Shown here one piece after another: positions 1 through 7,768 of a stretch of 64,000 nt of DNA. A model generated the notes under the pieces. It was given only the letters and a program-made list of their open reading frames with translations, had not been told where the DNA came from and did no database searches. This stretch comes from Serinicoccus hydrothermalis (GTDB taxonomy: Bacteria; Actinomycetota; Actinomycetes; Actinomycetales; Dermatophilaceae): the NCBI RefSeq assembly GCF_001685415.1, contig NZ_CP014989.1, forward strand, positions 372,001 to 436,000, read 5' to 3'. The position numbers were made by a program, and so were the translations under genes. Within the stretch, counting starts at the first letter, position 1. Each line of letters begins with the position of its first letter.

Positions 1-232
1 GGGCCACGGCGAAGGGCAGGGCCAGCTCCTCGCCCAGCGCTCGGGTGCGCAGGTCGACGGTGGTCACGTCGTGCAGCACCCGGGGCCGCAGCCGCACCCC
101 GGCCCAGGCCTCCGCCGCCTCGGCGGCGGCCCGGCCGTCCCCGGCACCGGTGAGGAGGTACTCCAGCACCGGCGCGGGAAGCACCTCCCGGGCGCGGGCC
201 AGGGCCTCGTCGTAGCGGTAGGTCGCGCTCAC
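1..232 (-). CDS. FMN-dependent alpha-hydroxy-acid oxidase/dehydrogenase, N-terminal part (runs off the window)
   Basis: Only the first 77 codons are inside the window, with no stop. The N-terminus has the features of the lactate/glycolate oxidase family: a short helix (REVLPAPVLEYLLTGAGDG) followed by the W-x-x-(V/L)-R-L-R-P-R-V-L region and the T-x-D-L-R-T segment leading to P-x-x-V-A-P. Members of this family oxidise a 2-hydroxy acid with FMN in a TIM barrel; the catalytic His and Arg lie beyond the window edge, so the substrate cannot be judged. The GTG start at 232 is supported by TAGCGT at 240-245, seven bases upstream. It is divergent from dop. In mycobacteria this side of dop carries the proteasomal ATPase, which is not seen here. 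Confidence 0.75.
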   Translation of the reverse strand, partial: MSATYRYDEALARAREVLPAPVLEYLLTGAGDGRAAAEAAEAWAGVRLRPRVLHDVTTVDLRTRALGEELALPFAVA

Positions 233-239
233 CCGGGGC

Positions 240-245
240 ACGCTA
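240..245 (-). promoter_or_regulatory. -10 box, leaderless start of the hydroxy-acid oxidase
   Basis: TAGCGT on the minus strand lies 7 nt before the GTG at 232, the spacing expected if the transcript begins at the start codon. Confidence 0.5.
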
Positions 246-281
246 CCGGGGGCGGGGCGGGCTCGTGACAGGATCGGCGCC

Positions 282-1835
282 ATGGGAGTGCGCCGGGTCA
301 TGGGCATCGAGACCGAGCTGGGGATCACCAGCACCCAGCTGGACCCGGCCGGGCGCCCGGTGACCCCGATGGTGCTCTCCGGCCAGGTGGTCCGGGCGTA
401 TGCCGCGGGCGCGGCCCCGGGAGCGGCGCTCCCCTCCGGCGCGGGGTGGGACTACGCCGACGAGACGCCGCTGCGGGACGCCCGCGGCTTCGAGATGGCG
501 CGGGCGCTGGCCGACCGCTCCCAGCTCACCGATGTCGAGGACCCGACGATCGCGACCTCGGTGCTGTCCAACGGCGCCCGCTTCTACGTCGACCACGCGC
601 ACCCGGAGTACTCCTCGCCCGAGGTCACCGGGCCGCTCGCGGCCGTGCGCTACGACCGTGCGGGGGAGGAGGTCGCCTGGGGCGCGGTGCGGACCCTGGC
701 CGAGGAGGAACTGGAGGTGCGGCTCTACAAGAACAACGTCGACGGTAAAGGCGCGTCCTACGGCACCCACGAGAACTACCTGGTGCCCCGCGCGGTGCCC
801 TTCGACCGGCTGGCCCGGCTGCTCATCCCCTTCCTCGTCGCCCGGCCGGTCATCGCCGGTGCCGGGCGGGTGGGGATCGGTCAGGCGAGCGAACGCCCGG
901 GCTTCCAGCTCTCGCAGCGCGCGGACTACCTGGAGGCCGAGGTCGGGCTGGAGACGACGCTGCGCCGCCCCATCGTCAACACCCGGGACGAGCCGCACGC
1001 GACCCCGCACCTGCACCGTCGGCTGCACGTCATCGTCGGCGACGCCACGATGGCCGACGTCACCACCTACCTCGCGCTGGGGTCCCTGTCGGCCGTGCTG
1101 CGGGTCGTCGAGACGCACCCCGAGCTGCTGGAAGGTATGCCGCTCGCCCACCCGGTCGCCGCCGCGCAGGCGATCAGCCACGACCCGTCGCTGCAGGTCA
1201 CGGTGCCGCTGGCGGACGGCCGCGAGATGACCGGCCTGGACCTGGTCGAAGCGCACCTGGAGGCCGCCGAGCGGGCCGCGGCCTCGGGCCACGAGCCCTG
1301 GACCGGCCCGGAGGACTCCGAGACCGAGGGGGTGCTGCGGCGCTGGCGAGACGTCCTCGACACGCTGCGCCGCGACCCCTCGCAGGCCGCCGGGCAGGTC
1401 GAGTGGGTGGCCAAGCACCAGCTGCTGGAGCGCTTCCGCGACCGCGCCGGCGCGGGCTGGGACGACCCGCGGATCGCGGCCATGGACATCCAGTGGCACG
1501 ACCTCGACCCCGGGCGGGGCCTGGCCCGCAAGCTGCGCGCCGCCGGCCAGCTGGAGCGGCTGGTCACACCGGAGGAGGTCGCCGCCGCCGTCACGGAGCC
1601 CCCACCGGACACACGGGCGTGGTTCCGCGGCGAGGCGGTGCGGCGCTACGGCGCGGCCGGGGGAGTCCGTGCCGCGTCGTGGGACTCGGTGGTGCTCGTC
1701 GACGACCGGGGCGGCCTGCGCCGGGTGCGCATGGACGAGCCGACCAGCGGCAGCCGGGCGGCGGTCGCGGGGCTGCTGGACCGGCATACCTCCGCGGCGA
1801 GCCTGCTCTCCGAGCTCGCCAGCGAAGACGTCTGA
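282..1835 (+). CDS. dop: Dop, depupylase (Pup deamidase family)
   Basis: A 517-aa carboxylate-amine ligase-like enzyme that removes Pup from tagged proteins and, in species whose Pup ends in Gln, deamidates it. The opening GIETELG gives the ATP/Mg-binding Glu residues. The stretch around 41-75 (rich in Ala/Gly, then WDYADETPLRDARGF) is the Dop loop absent from PafA. NGARFYVDHAHPEY at 97-110 contains the candidate catalytic Asp104, and KNNVDG, H-E-N-Y and RR(P)IVNTRDEPH follow as in the family. The next two genes are pup and pafA, so the whole ligase/depupylase set is together. The start was chosen at the first ATG; ATG 300 is a possible shorter start. Pup here already ends in Glu (see pup), so only the depupylase activity should be needed. 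Confidence 0.95.
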   Translation: MGVRRVMGIETELGITSTQLDPAGRPVTPMVLSGQVVRAYAAGAAPGAALPSGAGWDYADETPLRDARGFEMARALADRSQLTDVEDPTIATSVLSNGARFYVDHAHPEYSSPEVTGPLAAVRYDRAGEEVAWGAVRTLAEEELEVRLYKNNVDGKGASYGTHENYLVPRAVPFDRLARLLIPFLVARPVIAGAGRVGIGQASERPGFQLSQRADYLEAEVGLETTLRRPIVNTRDEPHATPHLHRRLHVIVGDATMADVTTYLALGSLSAVLRVVETHPELLEGMPLAHPVAAAQAISHDPSLQVTVPLADGREMTGLDLVEAHLEAAERAAASGHEPWTGPEDSETEGVLRRWRDVLDTLRRDPSQAAGQVEWVAKHQLLERFRDRAGAGWDDPRIAAMDIQWHDLDPGRGLARKLRAAGQLERLVTPEEVAAAVTEPPPDTRAWFRGEAVRRYGAAGGVRAASWDSVVLVDDRGGLRRVRMDEPTSGSRAAVAGLLDRHTSAASLLSELASEDV

Positions 1836-1969
1836 CCCGGGCGGCTCCCCGTGCCGGCGACACACGCGTCGGGAACGGCCCACGCGTTCACGTGAGCGCT
1901 ATGGCCGATCGGAAGGGGAGTGTCGGCGGGGCGGCGACGTGACCAGGGGCGTGCGTGGGAGGTCTGACC

Positions 1970-1975
1970 TAGGAT
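1970..1975 (+). promoter_or_regulatory. -10 box of pup
   Basis: TAGGAT ends 6 nt before the pup ATG at 1982. It suggests that pup-pafA have their own leaderless promoter rather than depending on dop. Confidence 0.5.
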
Positions 1976-1981
1976 CGGGGT

Positions 1982-2191
1982 ATGTCGCAGCAGCACTTCG
2001 AGGGTCGTGACCGGGAGTCAGAACGAGGCGGCGAGCCCGGGCCGGACCCCACCCCGCCACCCACCGCGCCCGCGGCGCAGAGCGCCGAGCGGGACGCCGC
2101 GCTGGACTCGCTCCTGGACGAGATCGACGGTGTCCTGGAGAGCAACGCCACCGAGTTCGTGCACGGCTTCGTGCAGAAGGGCGGCGAGTGA
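1982..2191 (+). CDS. pup: Pup, prokaryotic ubiquitin-like protein
   Basis: A 69-residue, charged and largely disordered protein that is covalently attached to lysines of proteins sent to the actinobacterial proteasome. The N-terminal third is Pro/Gly-rich. The segment about 36-60 (SAERDAALDSLLDEIDGVLE) is the helix that engages the coiled coils of the ATPase, and the tail is FVQKGGE. Ending in GGE rather than GGQ means it is encoded ready for ligation, as in corynebacteria, and needs no deamidation by Dop. Its TGA overlaps the pafA GTG in GTGA, so pafA translation is probably coupled. Product identity is secure from the C-terminus and neighbours. Confidence 0.97.
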   Translation: MSQQHFEGRDRESERGGEPGPDPTPPPTAPAAQSAERDAALDSLLDEIDGVLESNATEFVHGFVQKGGE

Positions 2192-3573
2192 AGCAGCGGG
2201 TGATGGGCGTCGAGACCGAGTTCGGCGTCAACGCCACCTTCCGGGGCGGCTCCCGGCTCTCGCCCGAGGAGGTCTCCCGCTACCTCTTCCGCAAGGTCGT
2301 GGCCTGGGGACGCTCCTCCAACGTCTTCCTCGGCAACGGCTCCCGGCTCTACCTCGACGTGGGGTCGCACCCGGAGTACGCCACCGCCGAGTGCACCGAC
2401 CTGCTCGACGTCGTCGCGCAGGACCGGGCCGGTGAGATCATCGTCCAGGACCTCGCCGACGACGCGGAGCAGCGCCTCGCCGAGGAGGGCTTCGACGCCA
2501 CGGTCTACGTCCTCAAGAACAACGTCGACTCCCGCGGCAACTCCTACGGCTCGCACGAGAACTACCTCATCGAGCGCCGCACCCGGATGGAGCGGGTCAC
2601 CGAGACCCTCGTCCCCTTCCTCGTCACCCGCCAGCTCGTCACCGGCGCGGGGCGGCTGCACGTCACCGAGCAGCGCGCGACCTACCTCGTCTCGCAGCGC
2701 GCCGACCACATGTGGGAGGACCTCAGCTCGGCGACCACCCGGTCCCGGCCGATCATCAACACCCGGGACGAGCCGCACGCCGACCCGGAGAAGCACCGCC
2801 GCCTGCACGTCATCGTCGGCGACTCGACGATGAGCCAGACGACCACCCTGCTGCGGCTGGGCACCACCGACCTCGTGCTGCAGATGCTCGAGGCCGGGAC
2901 CGTCGTGCCCGACCTCGTGCTCGCCAACCCCATGCAGGCCATCCGCGACGTCTCGCGCGACCCCACGGGCAGGGTGCCGCTACGGCTGCGCTCCGGCGGC
3001 ACGGTCACCGCCCTCGAGGTCCAGGAGCAGCTGCTCGCCCTGGTCACGCGGTATGCCGAGGGCGCCGGCATCGCGGGGGAGGGGGCATACCGGGACGTGC
3101 TGGAGCTGTGGGAGCGCGGGCTGGACGCGATCGCCACCGACCGGCTGAACCTGGTCGACACCGAGATCGAGTGGGTGATGAAGAAGAAGCTGCTGGACTC
3201 CTACGCGCAACGACACGGGCTGGAGGCGTGGGACCCGCGGCTGCAGCAGCTCGACCTGGCGTGGCACGACATCCATGCGCGGCGCGGCCTCGTGCGGATC
3301 CTCGAGCGCTCCGGCGCCGCCCGCACCGTCGTCGACGACGCCCGGGTGGCAGCGGCCACGACGGACCCGCCGCAGACCCGGGCCCGGCTGCGCGGGGACT
3401 TCGTGCGGGTGGCCTCCGAGCACCGGCGCGACTTCACCGTCGACTGGGTGCACCTCAAGCTCAACGACACCGCCTCCCGGACCGTCATCTGCAAGGACCC
3501 CTTCGCCTGGCAGGACGAGCGGGTGGACGCGCTGCTGGAGCACATCCGGGGGTCCGGGGGTGCTCCCACCTGA
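2188..3573 (+). CDS. pafA: PafA, Pup-protein ligase
   Basis: A 461-aa ligase that phosphorylates the C-terminal Glu of Pup with ATP and joins it to a substrate lysine. The start region reads VMGVETEFG, with the metal-binding Glu residues. NGSRLYLDVGSHPEY places the catalytic base at Asp57, the same number as in known PafA proteins. KNNVDSRGNSYGSHENY and RPIINTRDEPHAD follow. There is no Dop loop, which separates it from the neighbouring paralogue. The GTG start at 2188 lies inside the last codons of pup (GTGA overlap). Length and motifs are standard for the family. Confidence 0.96.
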   Translation: MKQRVMGVETEFGVNATFRGGSRLSPEEVSRYLFRKVVAWGRSSNVFLGNGSRLYLDVGSHPEYATAECTDLLDVVAQDRAGEIIVQDLADDAEQRLAEEGFDATVYVLKNNVDSRGNSYGSHENYLIERRTRMERVTETLVPFLVTRQLVTGAGRLHVTEQRATYLVSQRADHMWEDLSSATTRSRPIINTRDEPHADPEKHRRLHVIVGDSTMSQTTTLLRLGTTDLVLQMLEAGTVVPDLVLANPMQAIRDVSRDPTGRVPLRLRSGGTVTALEVQEQLLALVTRYAEGAGIAGEGAYRDVLELWERGLDAIATDRLNLVDTEIEWVMKKKLLDSYAQRHGLEAWDPRLQQLDLAWHDIHARRGLVRILERSGAARTVVDDARVAAATTDPPQTRARLRGDFVRVASEHRRDFTVDWVHLKLNDTASRTVICKDPFAWQDERVDALLEHIRGSGGAPT

Positions 3574-3633
3574 CGTCCAGTCGGCCGGGTTAGGCTGGTC
3601 GGGACGATTCCCCGATTCTGCAAAGGACGCCCC

Positions 3634-4674
3634 GTGCGCTCTTCCCGACTGCGCTACCTCGCGGCTGCCGCCGCGCCCCTCATCTTCCTCGCGGCGTGCA
3701 GCCCGGACTCCTCTGGCGAGGGCGACGACGCGAGCGCGACCAGCTCGCCGGGGGACGACGCGGCCGCGACCAGCGCCGCGCCGAACGGCGACCTGGCCGA
3801 CGTGGAGGTCGACACCGAGGGCGAGGCCCCGGCCCTGACCTGGGACGGCGAGCCCTTCGCCGACGGCGACCTGCCCTTCGTCGCGGGCGGCACCGAGACC
3901 CGCACCCTGGCCGAGGGTGACGGCGAGGAGGTCGCCGAGGGCCACGAGGTGCAGGTGCAGTACCTCGCCGTCAACGGTGCCTCGGGCGAGGAGCTCGTCT
4001 CGACCTTCCCGAACGACGAGTCGGTCACCCTGGACCTCGGCGACGAGGCGCTCTTCCCGGCCTTCCGGGAGCAGCTGCCCGGCATGGCCGTCGGCGACGA
4101 GATCCTCATGGCGATCCCCGCGAGCGAGGCCTTCGGCGAGGCCGGCAACGCCCAGCTCGGGGTCGGCCCGACCGACACGATGCTGTTCTACCTGACCGTC
4201 CAGGACACCGGCGAGCCGCTCACCGAGGCGCAGGGCGAGGAGGTCGAGCCCGAGGAGGGCCTGCCCACCGTGACCATGGGCGACACCGGCCCGGAGATCG
4301 ACGTCGAGGGCGTCGAGGCCCCCGACCAGCTCGTGGCCCAGCAGCTCATCCGCGGCGAGAGCCCTGAGGTCGTGGCGGGCCAGACCATCCGGGTGCAGTA
4401 CACCGGCGTCAAGCTCTCCGACGGCGAGGTCTTCGACAGCTCCTGGGAGCGGGGCGAGCCCACCGAGTTCCCCATCGGTGTGGGCCAGGTCATCGCGGGC
4501 TGGGACGAGGGCCTGGTCGGCCAGCCGGTCGGCTCCCGCGTGCTGCTCGTCGTCCCGGCCGCCGAGGCCTACGGCGAGGTGCCCGAGGAGACCGAGGGCG
4601 AGACCGCCGCCCCGGCGCACGAGCTCGCCGGCGAGGACCTCGTCTTCGTCGTCGACATCCTCAGCGCCTCCTGA
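3634..4674 (+). CDS. Lipoprotein with two FKBP-type peptidyl-prolyl isomerase domains
   Basis: A 346-aa exported lipoprotein. The signal peptide MRSSRLRYLAAAAAPLIFLAAC ends in a lipobox with Cys22 as the lipidated residue, followed by an acidic Ser/Asp/Glu-rich linker to about residue 60. Two FKBP folds follow: one at about 85-190 that is divergent, and a better one at about 245-346 with VQYTGVKLSDGEVFDSSWERG, QVIAGWDEGLVGQPVGSR and a C-terminal LVFVVDIL strand. The role is prolyl cis-trans isomerisation or folding assistance at the outer face of the membrane. GTG 3634 is preceded by an AAAGGA ribosome site at about 3620, and a TAGGCT box at 3591-3596 could serve as its promoter with a short leader. 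The gene downstream is a cytosolic FKBP. Confidence 0.88.
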   Translation: MRSSRLRYLAAAAAPLIFLAACSPDSSGEGDDASATSSPGDDAAATSAAPNGDLADVEVDTEGEAPALTWDGEPFADGDLPFVAGGTETRTLAEGDGEEVAEGHEVQVQYLAVNGASGEELVSTFPNDESVTLDLGDEALFPAFREQLPGMAVGDEILMAIPASEAFGEAGNAQLGVGPTDTMLFYLTVQDTGEPLTEAQGEEVEPEEGLPTVTMGDTGPEIDVEGVEAPDQLVAQQLIRGESPEVVAGQTIRVQYTGVKLSDGEVFDSSWERGEPTEFPIGVGQVIAGWDEGLVGQPVGSRVLLVVPAAEAYGEVPEETEGETAAPAHELAGEDLVFVVDILSAS

Positions 4675-4706
4675 CCCCACCCCATCGAGCGTCCGGTCTG
4701 GTGGGG
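4675..4706 (+). terminator. Weak hairpin after the lipoprotein gene
   Basis: CCCCACC at 4675-4681 and GGTGGGG at 4700-4706 can pair across an 18-nt loop. There is no T-run, so termination is only possible, not shown. Confidence 0.3.
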
Positions 4707-4749
4707 CGACGCACGACATACCTGACATCACGACGACAAGGAGCACACG

Positions 4750-5148
4750 ATGACCGACTCCCCCTTCGGCCGCGTCCAGAAGGCCAAGCCCGAGATCGAG
4801 TTCCCCGGCGAGGAGCCGCCCACCGAGCTCGTGATCGAGGACCTCGAGGTCGGCAAGGGCGCCGAGGCGACCGCGGGGTCGACGATCTCCGCGCACTACG
4901 TCGGCGTCTCCTGGTCCACCGGTGAGGAGTTCGACGCCTCGTGGAACCGCGGCGAGCCGCTCACCTTCCGGGCCGGCGTCGGCCAGGTCATCCAGGGGTG
5001 GGACCAGGGCCTGCTCGGGATGAAGGTCGGAGGCCGCCGCAAGATCATCATCCCGCCGCACCTGGGGTATGGCGACCGTGGCGCGGGCGGTGCGATCAAG
5101 GGGGGCGAGACGCTCATCTTCGTCGTCGACCTCATGGACGTGCGCTGA
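4750..5148 (+). CDS. Cytosolic FKBP-type peptidyl-prolyl cis-trans isomerase
   Basis: A single-domain, 132-aa FKBP without a signal peptide. The body covers about residues 28-132: ISAHYVGVSWSTGEEFDASW, GVGQVIQGWDQGLLGMKVGGRR, IIIPPHLGYGDRGAGGAIKGGETLIFVVDLMDV. The active-site residues of FKBP12-like enzymes (Tyr, Phe, Asp, the V-I-x-G-W core and the Y-G loop) are present, so it should be catalytically active. An AAGGAG ribosome site lies 6-11 nt before the ATG. The C-terminus overlaps the end of the convergent antiporter gene by 17 bp. Confidence 0.93.
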   Translation: MTDSPFGRVQKAKPEIEFPGEEPPTELVIEDLEVGKGAEATAGSTISAHYVGVSWSTGEEFDASWNRGEPLTFRAGVGQVIQGWDQGLLGMKVGGRRKIIIPPHLGYGDRGAGGAIKGGETLIFVVDLMDVR

Positions 5149-6499
5149 GCCGCTCCCGGTCGCGCTCCAGCCGGGTCATGACCGGGGTGACCAGCACCCC
5201 GTGGACGACCACGGAGAGCACCACGGTGAAGACACAGGTGGACCAGAGCCACCGCTCGCCGGTCCAGCTCGCCTCGGACAGGGCATACGCGAGGTAGTAG
5301 AGCGTCCCCACGCCCCGGATGCCGAAGAAGGCGGTGATCGCCCGCTCGCGCCCGGCGAGCGGGCGGTGCGCCTCGTCGGCCAGGCGCCAGCGGCCCACGG
5401 CCAGCGCCACCCAGCCGGAGACCGGACGGACGACCGCCACGAGGGCGACCCCCACGAGCACGCCGCGCCAGTCCAGGTCCTCCAGCGCACCGTCGGTGAG
5501 GGCGATGCCGACGAAGAGCAGCACCACCAGGGTGAGCACCCGTTCCAGCCGCTCGATGACTCCGTGCATGTGCTCGTGGAACTCGTGCCGACGAGCCTGC
5601 GAACGGATCGTCATCGCGCAGACGAAGACCGCCAGGAAGCCGTAGCCCTGCGCCACCTCGGCGACCCCGTAGGCCAGCAGCATGGCCGCCAGCGCCAGCA
5701 GCGCCTCGCCCTGCTCGGCCAGGCGCAGCACCTGCCGGCGCGAGCGGAACGCGACGTGGGCGAGGAGCCAGCCCACGGCCAGCCCCACGACGAGCCCGAT
5801 GACGATCCTGCCGACCAGGTCCCAGGCCAGCCAGCGCCACCCCCACGCCGTGACGGGTCCGAGGGTGGCCAGGAAGATCGCGGCGTAGACGAAAGGGAAG
5901 GCCAGCGCGTCGTTGAGCCCGGCCTCGGAGGTCAGGGCGAAGCGCACCTCGTCGTCGTCGACGATCTCGTCCTCACCGAGCTCCTCGGCGAGGACGTCGT
6001 CACCGTCCTCGTCGCGCTCGTCCTCACCCCTGTGCCGGGTGGCGGGCCCCGCGACCTGCACGTCGCTGGCCAGCACCGGGTCGGTCGGCGAGAGCACGGC
6101 CCCGAGGAGCAGCGCCTGCGCGGCACCCAGCCCGAGCCCCCACCACCCGAGCAGGAAGACCCCGGCGATGGTGAGCGGCATCGCGATCCCGAGCAGCGTC
6201 CAGGTGGCCTTCCACGTCCGCCACGACGCCCGGTTGCGCCAGGACAGCGGCCGGTCCAGCGCCAGGCCCACGCCCATGAGCGCGACCAGGACGGTGAACT
6301 CGGTCACGTGCTCGATGGTCTCCCGCTGGTTCGTCGGGTCGAAGGCGAACTGCGAGCCGACCGGCAGCAGCCCGACGAGCGCGCCGACCACGATGAGGAT
6401 GACCGGAGCGGACAGCCAGGCGCGGGTGAGCAGGCTGGGGAGGGCGACGGCGACGAGGAGCACGGCGCCGCCGAGCAGGAAGACCAGGTCCGAGGTCAT
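5132..6499 (-). CDS. Cation:proton antiporter (CPA1 / NhaP-like)
   Basis: A 455-aa integral membrane protein with about twelve hydrophobic segments, starting LVFLLGGAVLLVAVALPSLL and carrying the family's ALLLGAVLSPTDPVLASDVQV segment around 135-155, which contains the ion-binding acidic region, and GLNDALAFPFVYAAI after it. It probably exchanges Na+ or K+ for H+. A run of about 30 mostly acidic residues (about 155-185, GEDERDEDGDDVLAEELGED) sits between the two conserved membrane segments, which is unusual and may be a regulatory loop. ATG 6499 overlaps the stop of a 27-codon leader ORF (ATGA), so its translation may depend on that ORF. Confidence 0.85.
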   Translation of the reverse strand: MTSDLVFLLGGAVLLVAVALPSLLTRAWLSAPVILIVVGALVGLLPVGSQFAFDPTNQRETIEHVTEFTVLVALMGVGLALDRPLSWRNRASWRTWKATWTLLGIAMPLTIAGVFLLGWWGLGLGAAQALLLGAVLSPTDPVLASDVQVAGPATRHRGEDERDEDGDDVLAEELGEDEIVDDDEVRFALTSEAGLNDALAFPFVYAAIFLATLGPVTAWGWRWLAWDLVGRIVIGLVVGLAVGWLLAHVAFRSRRQVLRLAEQGEALLALAAMLLAYGVAEVAQGYGFLAVFVCAMTIRSQARRHEFHEHMHGVIERLERVLTLVVLLFVGIALTDGALEDLDWRGVLVGVALVAVVRPVSGWVALAVGRWRLADEAHRPLAGRERAITAFFGIRGVGTLYYLAYALSEASWTGERWLWSTCVFTVVLSVVVHGVLVTPVMTRLERDRERLSARP

Positions 6500-6579
6500 C
6501 CCCGGGCGTCCGCCGCTGCGGGCCGACCGGACTGGAGCCCGACCTCGGCGAGGTATGCGGTGCGGTCCGGGGCGTCCAT
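6496..6579 (-). CDS. Possible 27-aa leader ORF coupled to the antiporter
   Basis: ATG 6579 opens a 27-codon frame (MDAPDRTAYLAEVGLQSGRP, then AAADARG). Its TGA overlaps the antiporter ATG as ATGA. TAGGGT at 6587-6592 ends 7 nt before this ATG, so the transcript would begin at this small ORF and the antiporter would be the second cistron. An in-frame GTG at 6588 is less likely because it falls in the -10 box. I do not recognise the peptide. It may act only through translational coupling. Confidence 0.45.
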   Translation of the reverse strand: MDAPDRTAYLAEVGLQSGRPAAADARG

Positions 6580-6586
6580 GACGCTC

Positions 6587-6592
6587 ACCCTA
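6587..6592 (-). promoter_or_regulatory. -10 box for the leader ORF and antiporter
   Basis: TAGGGT on the minus strand; its TAG is also the stop codon of the upstream DUF3866 gene (6590-6592). It lies 7 nt before ATG 6579. Confidence 0.45.
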
Positions 6593-7711
6593 GGTCGTGG
6601 CGAGCCGGGCGGCGTGGCGACCGGCCACCGCGGCGGCCAGGAAGCCCGCGACGTCCTCGTCCAGCCCGCGGCCCATGGTGGACAGCGTCACCGGTGTGTC
6701 CCGGAGTGCCGGGAGGAGGTCCTCGGTGCCCACCTCGACCAGCCTGAGGTGGGGCGCGCCGGCGACCAGGTCGCGGGCCTGTTCCTGCACCTGCCGCAGG
6801 CAGGCGGTGACGGCATCGGGGGAGCCCTGAGCTGCGTCCGGGACCGGGAGGTCGGCGGGATGGCTCAGCACCCGGCCGAAGGCGGTGACGCTGTGGTGCG
6901 ACAGGCCGCGGTGGCGCTCGCGGGCGTCCGCCTGCGACACGCGGAGCCCGGCCACCGGTCGCCCGCCCAGCACCGCGGCCGCGTTGAGCGCCTCGCCGGA
7001 GGCCACCCCCGAGAAGCCCCACCGGGTGTCGGTGCCGAGGTTGCCCGGGCCCTGGACGACCACGGCGACGTCGGCTTGCACCACGTGCCGGGCGGCGAGC
7101 AGCGCGGTGTGCACGGTGACCGCCTCCAGGTCGCCCCCGAAGGCCTGCCCGGCGGTGATCGTCGCGGCGAGCCAGCCGGCCTCCCGGAGCCCGGCCACCG
7201 TTCGCGACCAGGCCAAGGGCAGGGCGCCCCCGTCGGTCATGACGTAGGCCACCCGGGCGTCCGGGGCCTGCTCGCGGACCCCGGCGACCACCGCGGGCAG
7301 GGCGGAGTGCAGGTCGGTGGCGACCACGGGCATACCGTCGAGGTCGTCGGCGGCGGCCAGGATGGCGTGGTGCTCGCCCTCCGGGTCGTCCACGCCGAGG
7401 ACCATCGCCTGCAGCGGCGTGTAGCGGGCCTTGACCAGGTGCCCGGGAACGTCCTGCTGCCGCCCCGCGTCAGGCCAGGCGTCCGGGCGGTCCGGGAGTG
7501 CGACGACGAGGGCATACCCGCCGGTGCCGAGGCCCCGCTCGAGCGCGGTGACGTTGAGCAGCACCCGGTCCCCGACCGCGGGGGTGCCGACGAGCGCGGG
7601 GTAGGCCAGGGCCGGCACCGTCGCGCCGGGACCGACGTCGACCGCGACGACCACCACCCCGTCCCAGCCGGGCAGCAGCTCGCGTACCTGCCCCTCGCGC
7701 CACGTGATCAC
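6590..7711 (-). CDS. DUF3866 family protein
   Basis: A 373-aa soluble protein matching DUF3866, which is repeatedly found beside pupylation and pafBC genes in actinobacteria and whose function is unknown. The N-terminal 70 residues look like a small beta domain (VAVDVGPGATVPALAYPALVGTPAVGDRVLLN). The rest alternates alpha and beta, with conserved-looking blocks VVATDLHSALPAVVAGV, VAYVMTDGGALPLAWSRT, GQAFGGDLEAVTVHTALLAARHVVQADVAVVVQGPGNLGT and LSHHSVTAFGRVLSHPADLPVPD. No cofactor motif is evident. GTG 7711 was chosen because TAGGCT (7719-7724) sits 7 nt upstream. It is divergent from pafB, and the two promoters are about 30 bp apart. Confidence 0.85.
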   Translation of the reverse strand: MITWREGQVRELLPGWDGVVVVAVDVGPGATVPALAYPALVGTPAVGDRVLLNVTALERGLGTGGYALVVALPDRPDAWPDAGRQQDVPGHLVKARYTPLQAMVLGVDDPEGEHHAILAAADDLDGMPVVATDLHSALPAVVAGVREQAPDARVAYVMTDGGALPLAWSRTVAGLREAGWLAATITAGQAFGGDLEAVTVHTALLAARHVVQADVAVVVQGPGNLGTDTRWGFSGVASGEALNAAAVLGGRPVAGLRVSQADARERHRGLSHHSVTAFGRVLSHPADLPVPDAAQGSPDAVTACLRQVQEQARDLVAGAPHLRLVEVGTEDLLPALRDTPVTLSTMGRGLDEDVAGFLAAAVAGRHAARLATT

Positions 7712-7718
7712 GACAGGG

Positions 7719-7724
7719 AGCCTA
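7719..7724 (-). promoter_or_regulatory. -10 box of the DUF3866 gene
   Basis: TAGGCT on the minus strand, 7 nt before GTG 7711; together with the pafB box on the other strand it makes a compact divergent promoter region. Confidence 0.5.
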
Positions 7725-7754
7725 TAGATCCGCAGCGACGTCGCCGCCGGACGG

Positions 7755-7760
7755 TAGCCT
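7755..7760 (+). promoter_or_regulatory. -10 box of pafB
   Basis: TAGCCT lies 8 nt before ATG 7769 and fixes the pafB start inside a much longer open frame. Confidence 0.5.
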
Positions 7761-7768
7761 TGCCGATC

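Noticed and set aside
5069-7768. Long open frame continuing upstream of pafB for about 900 codons
   Set aside because: It runs opposite the antiporter and DUF3866 genes, has a His/Arg/Gly/Gln-rich shadow composition, and pafB has its own -10 and ATG at 7769.
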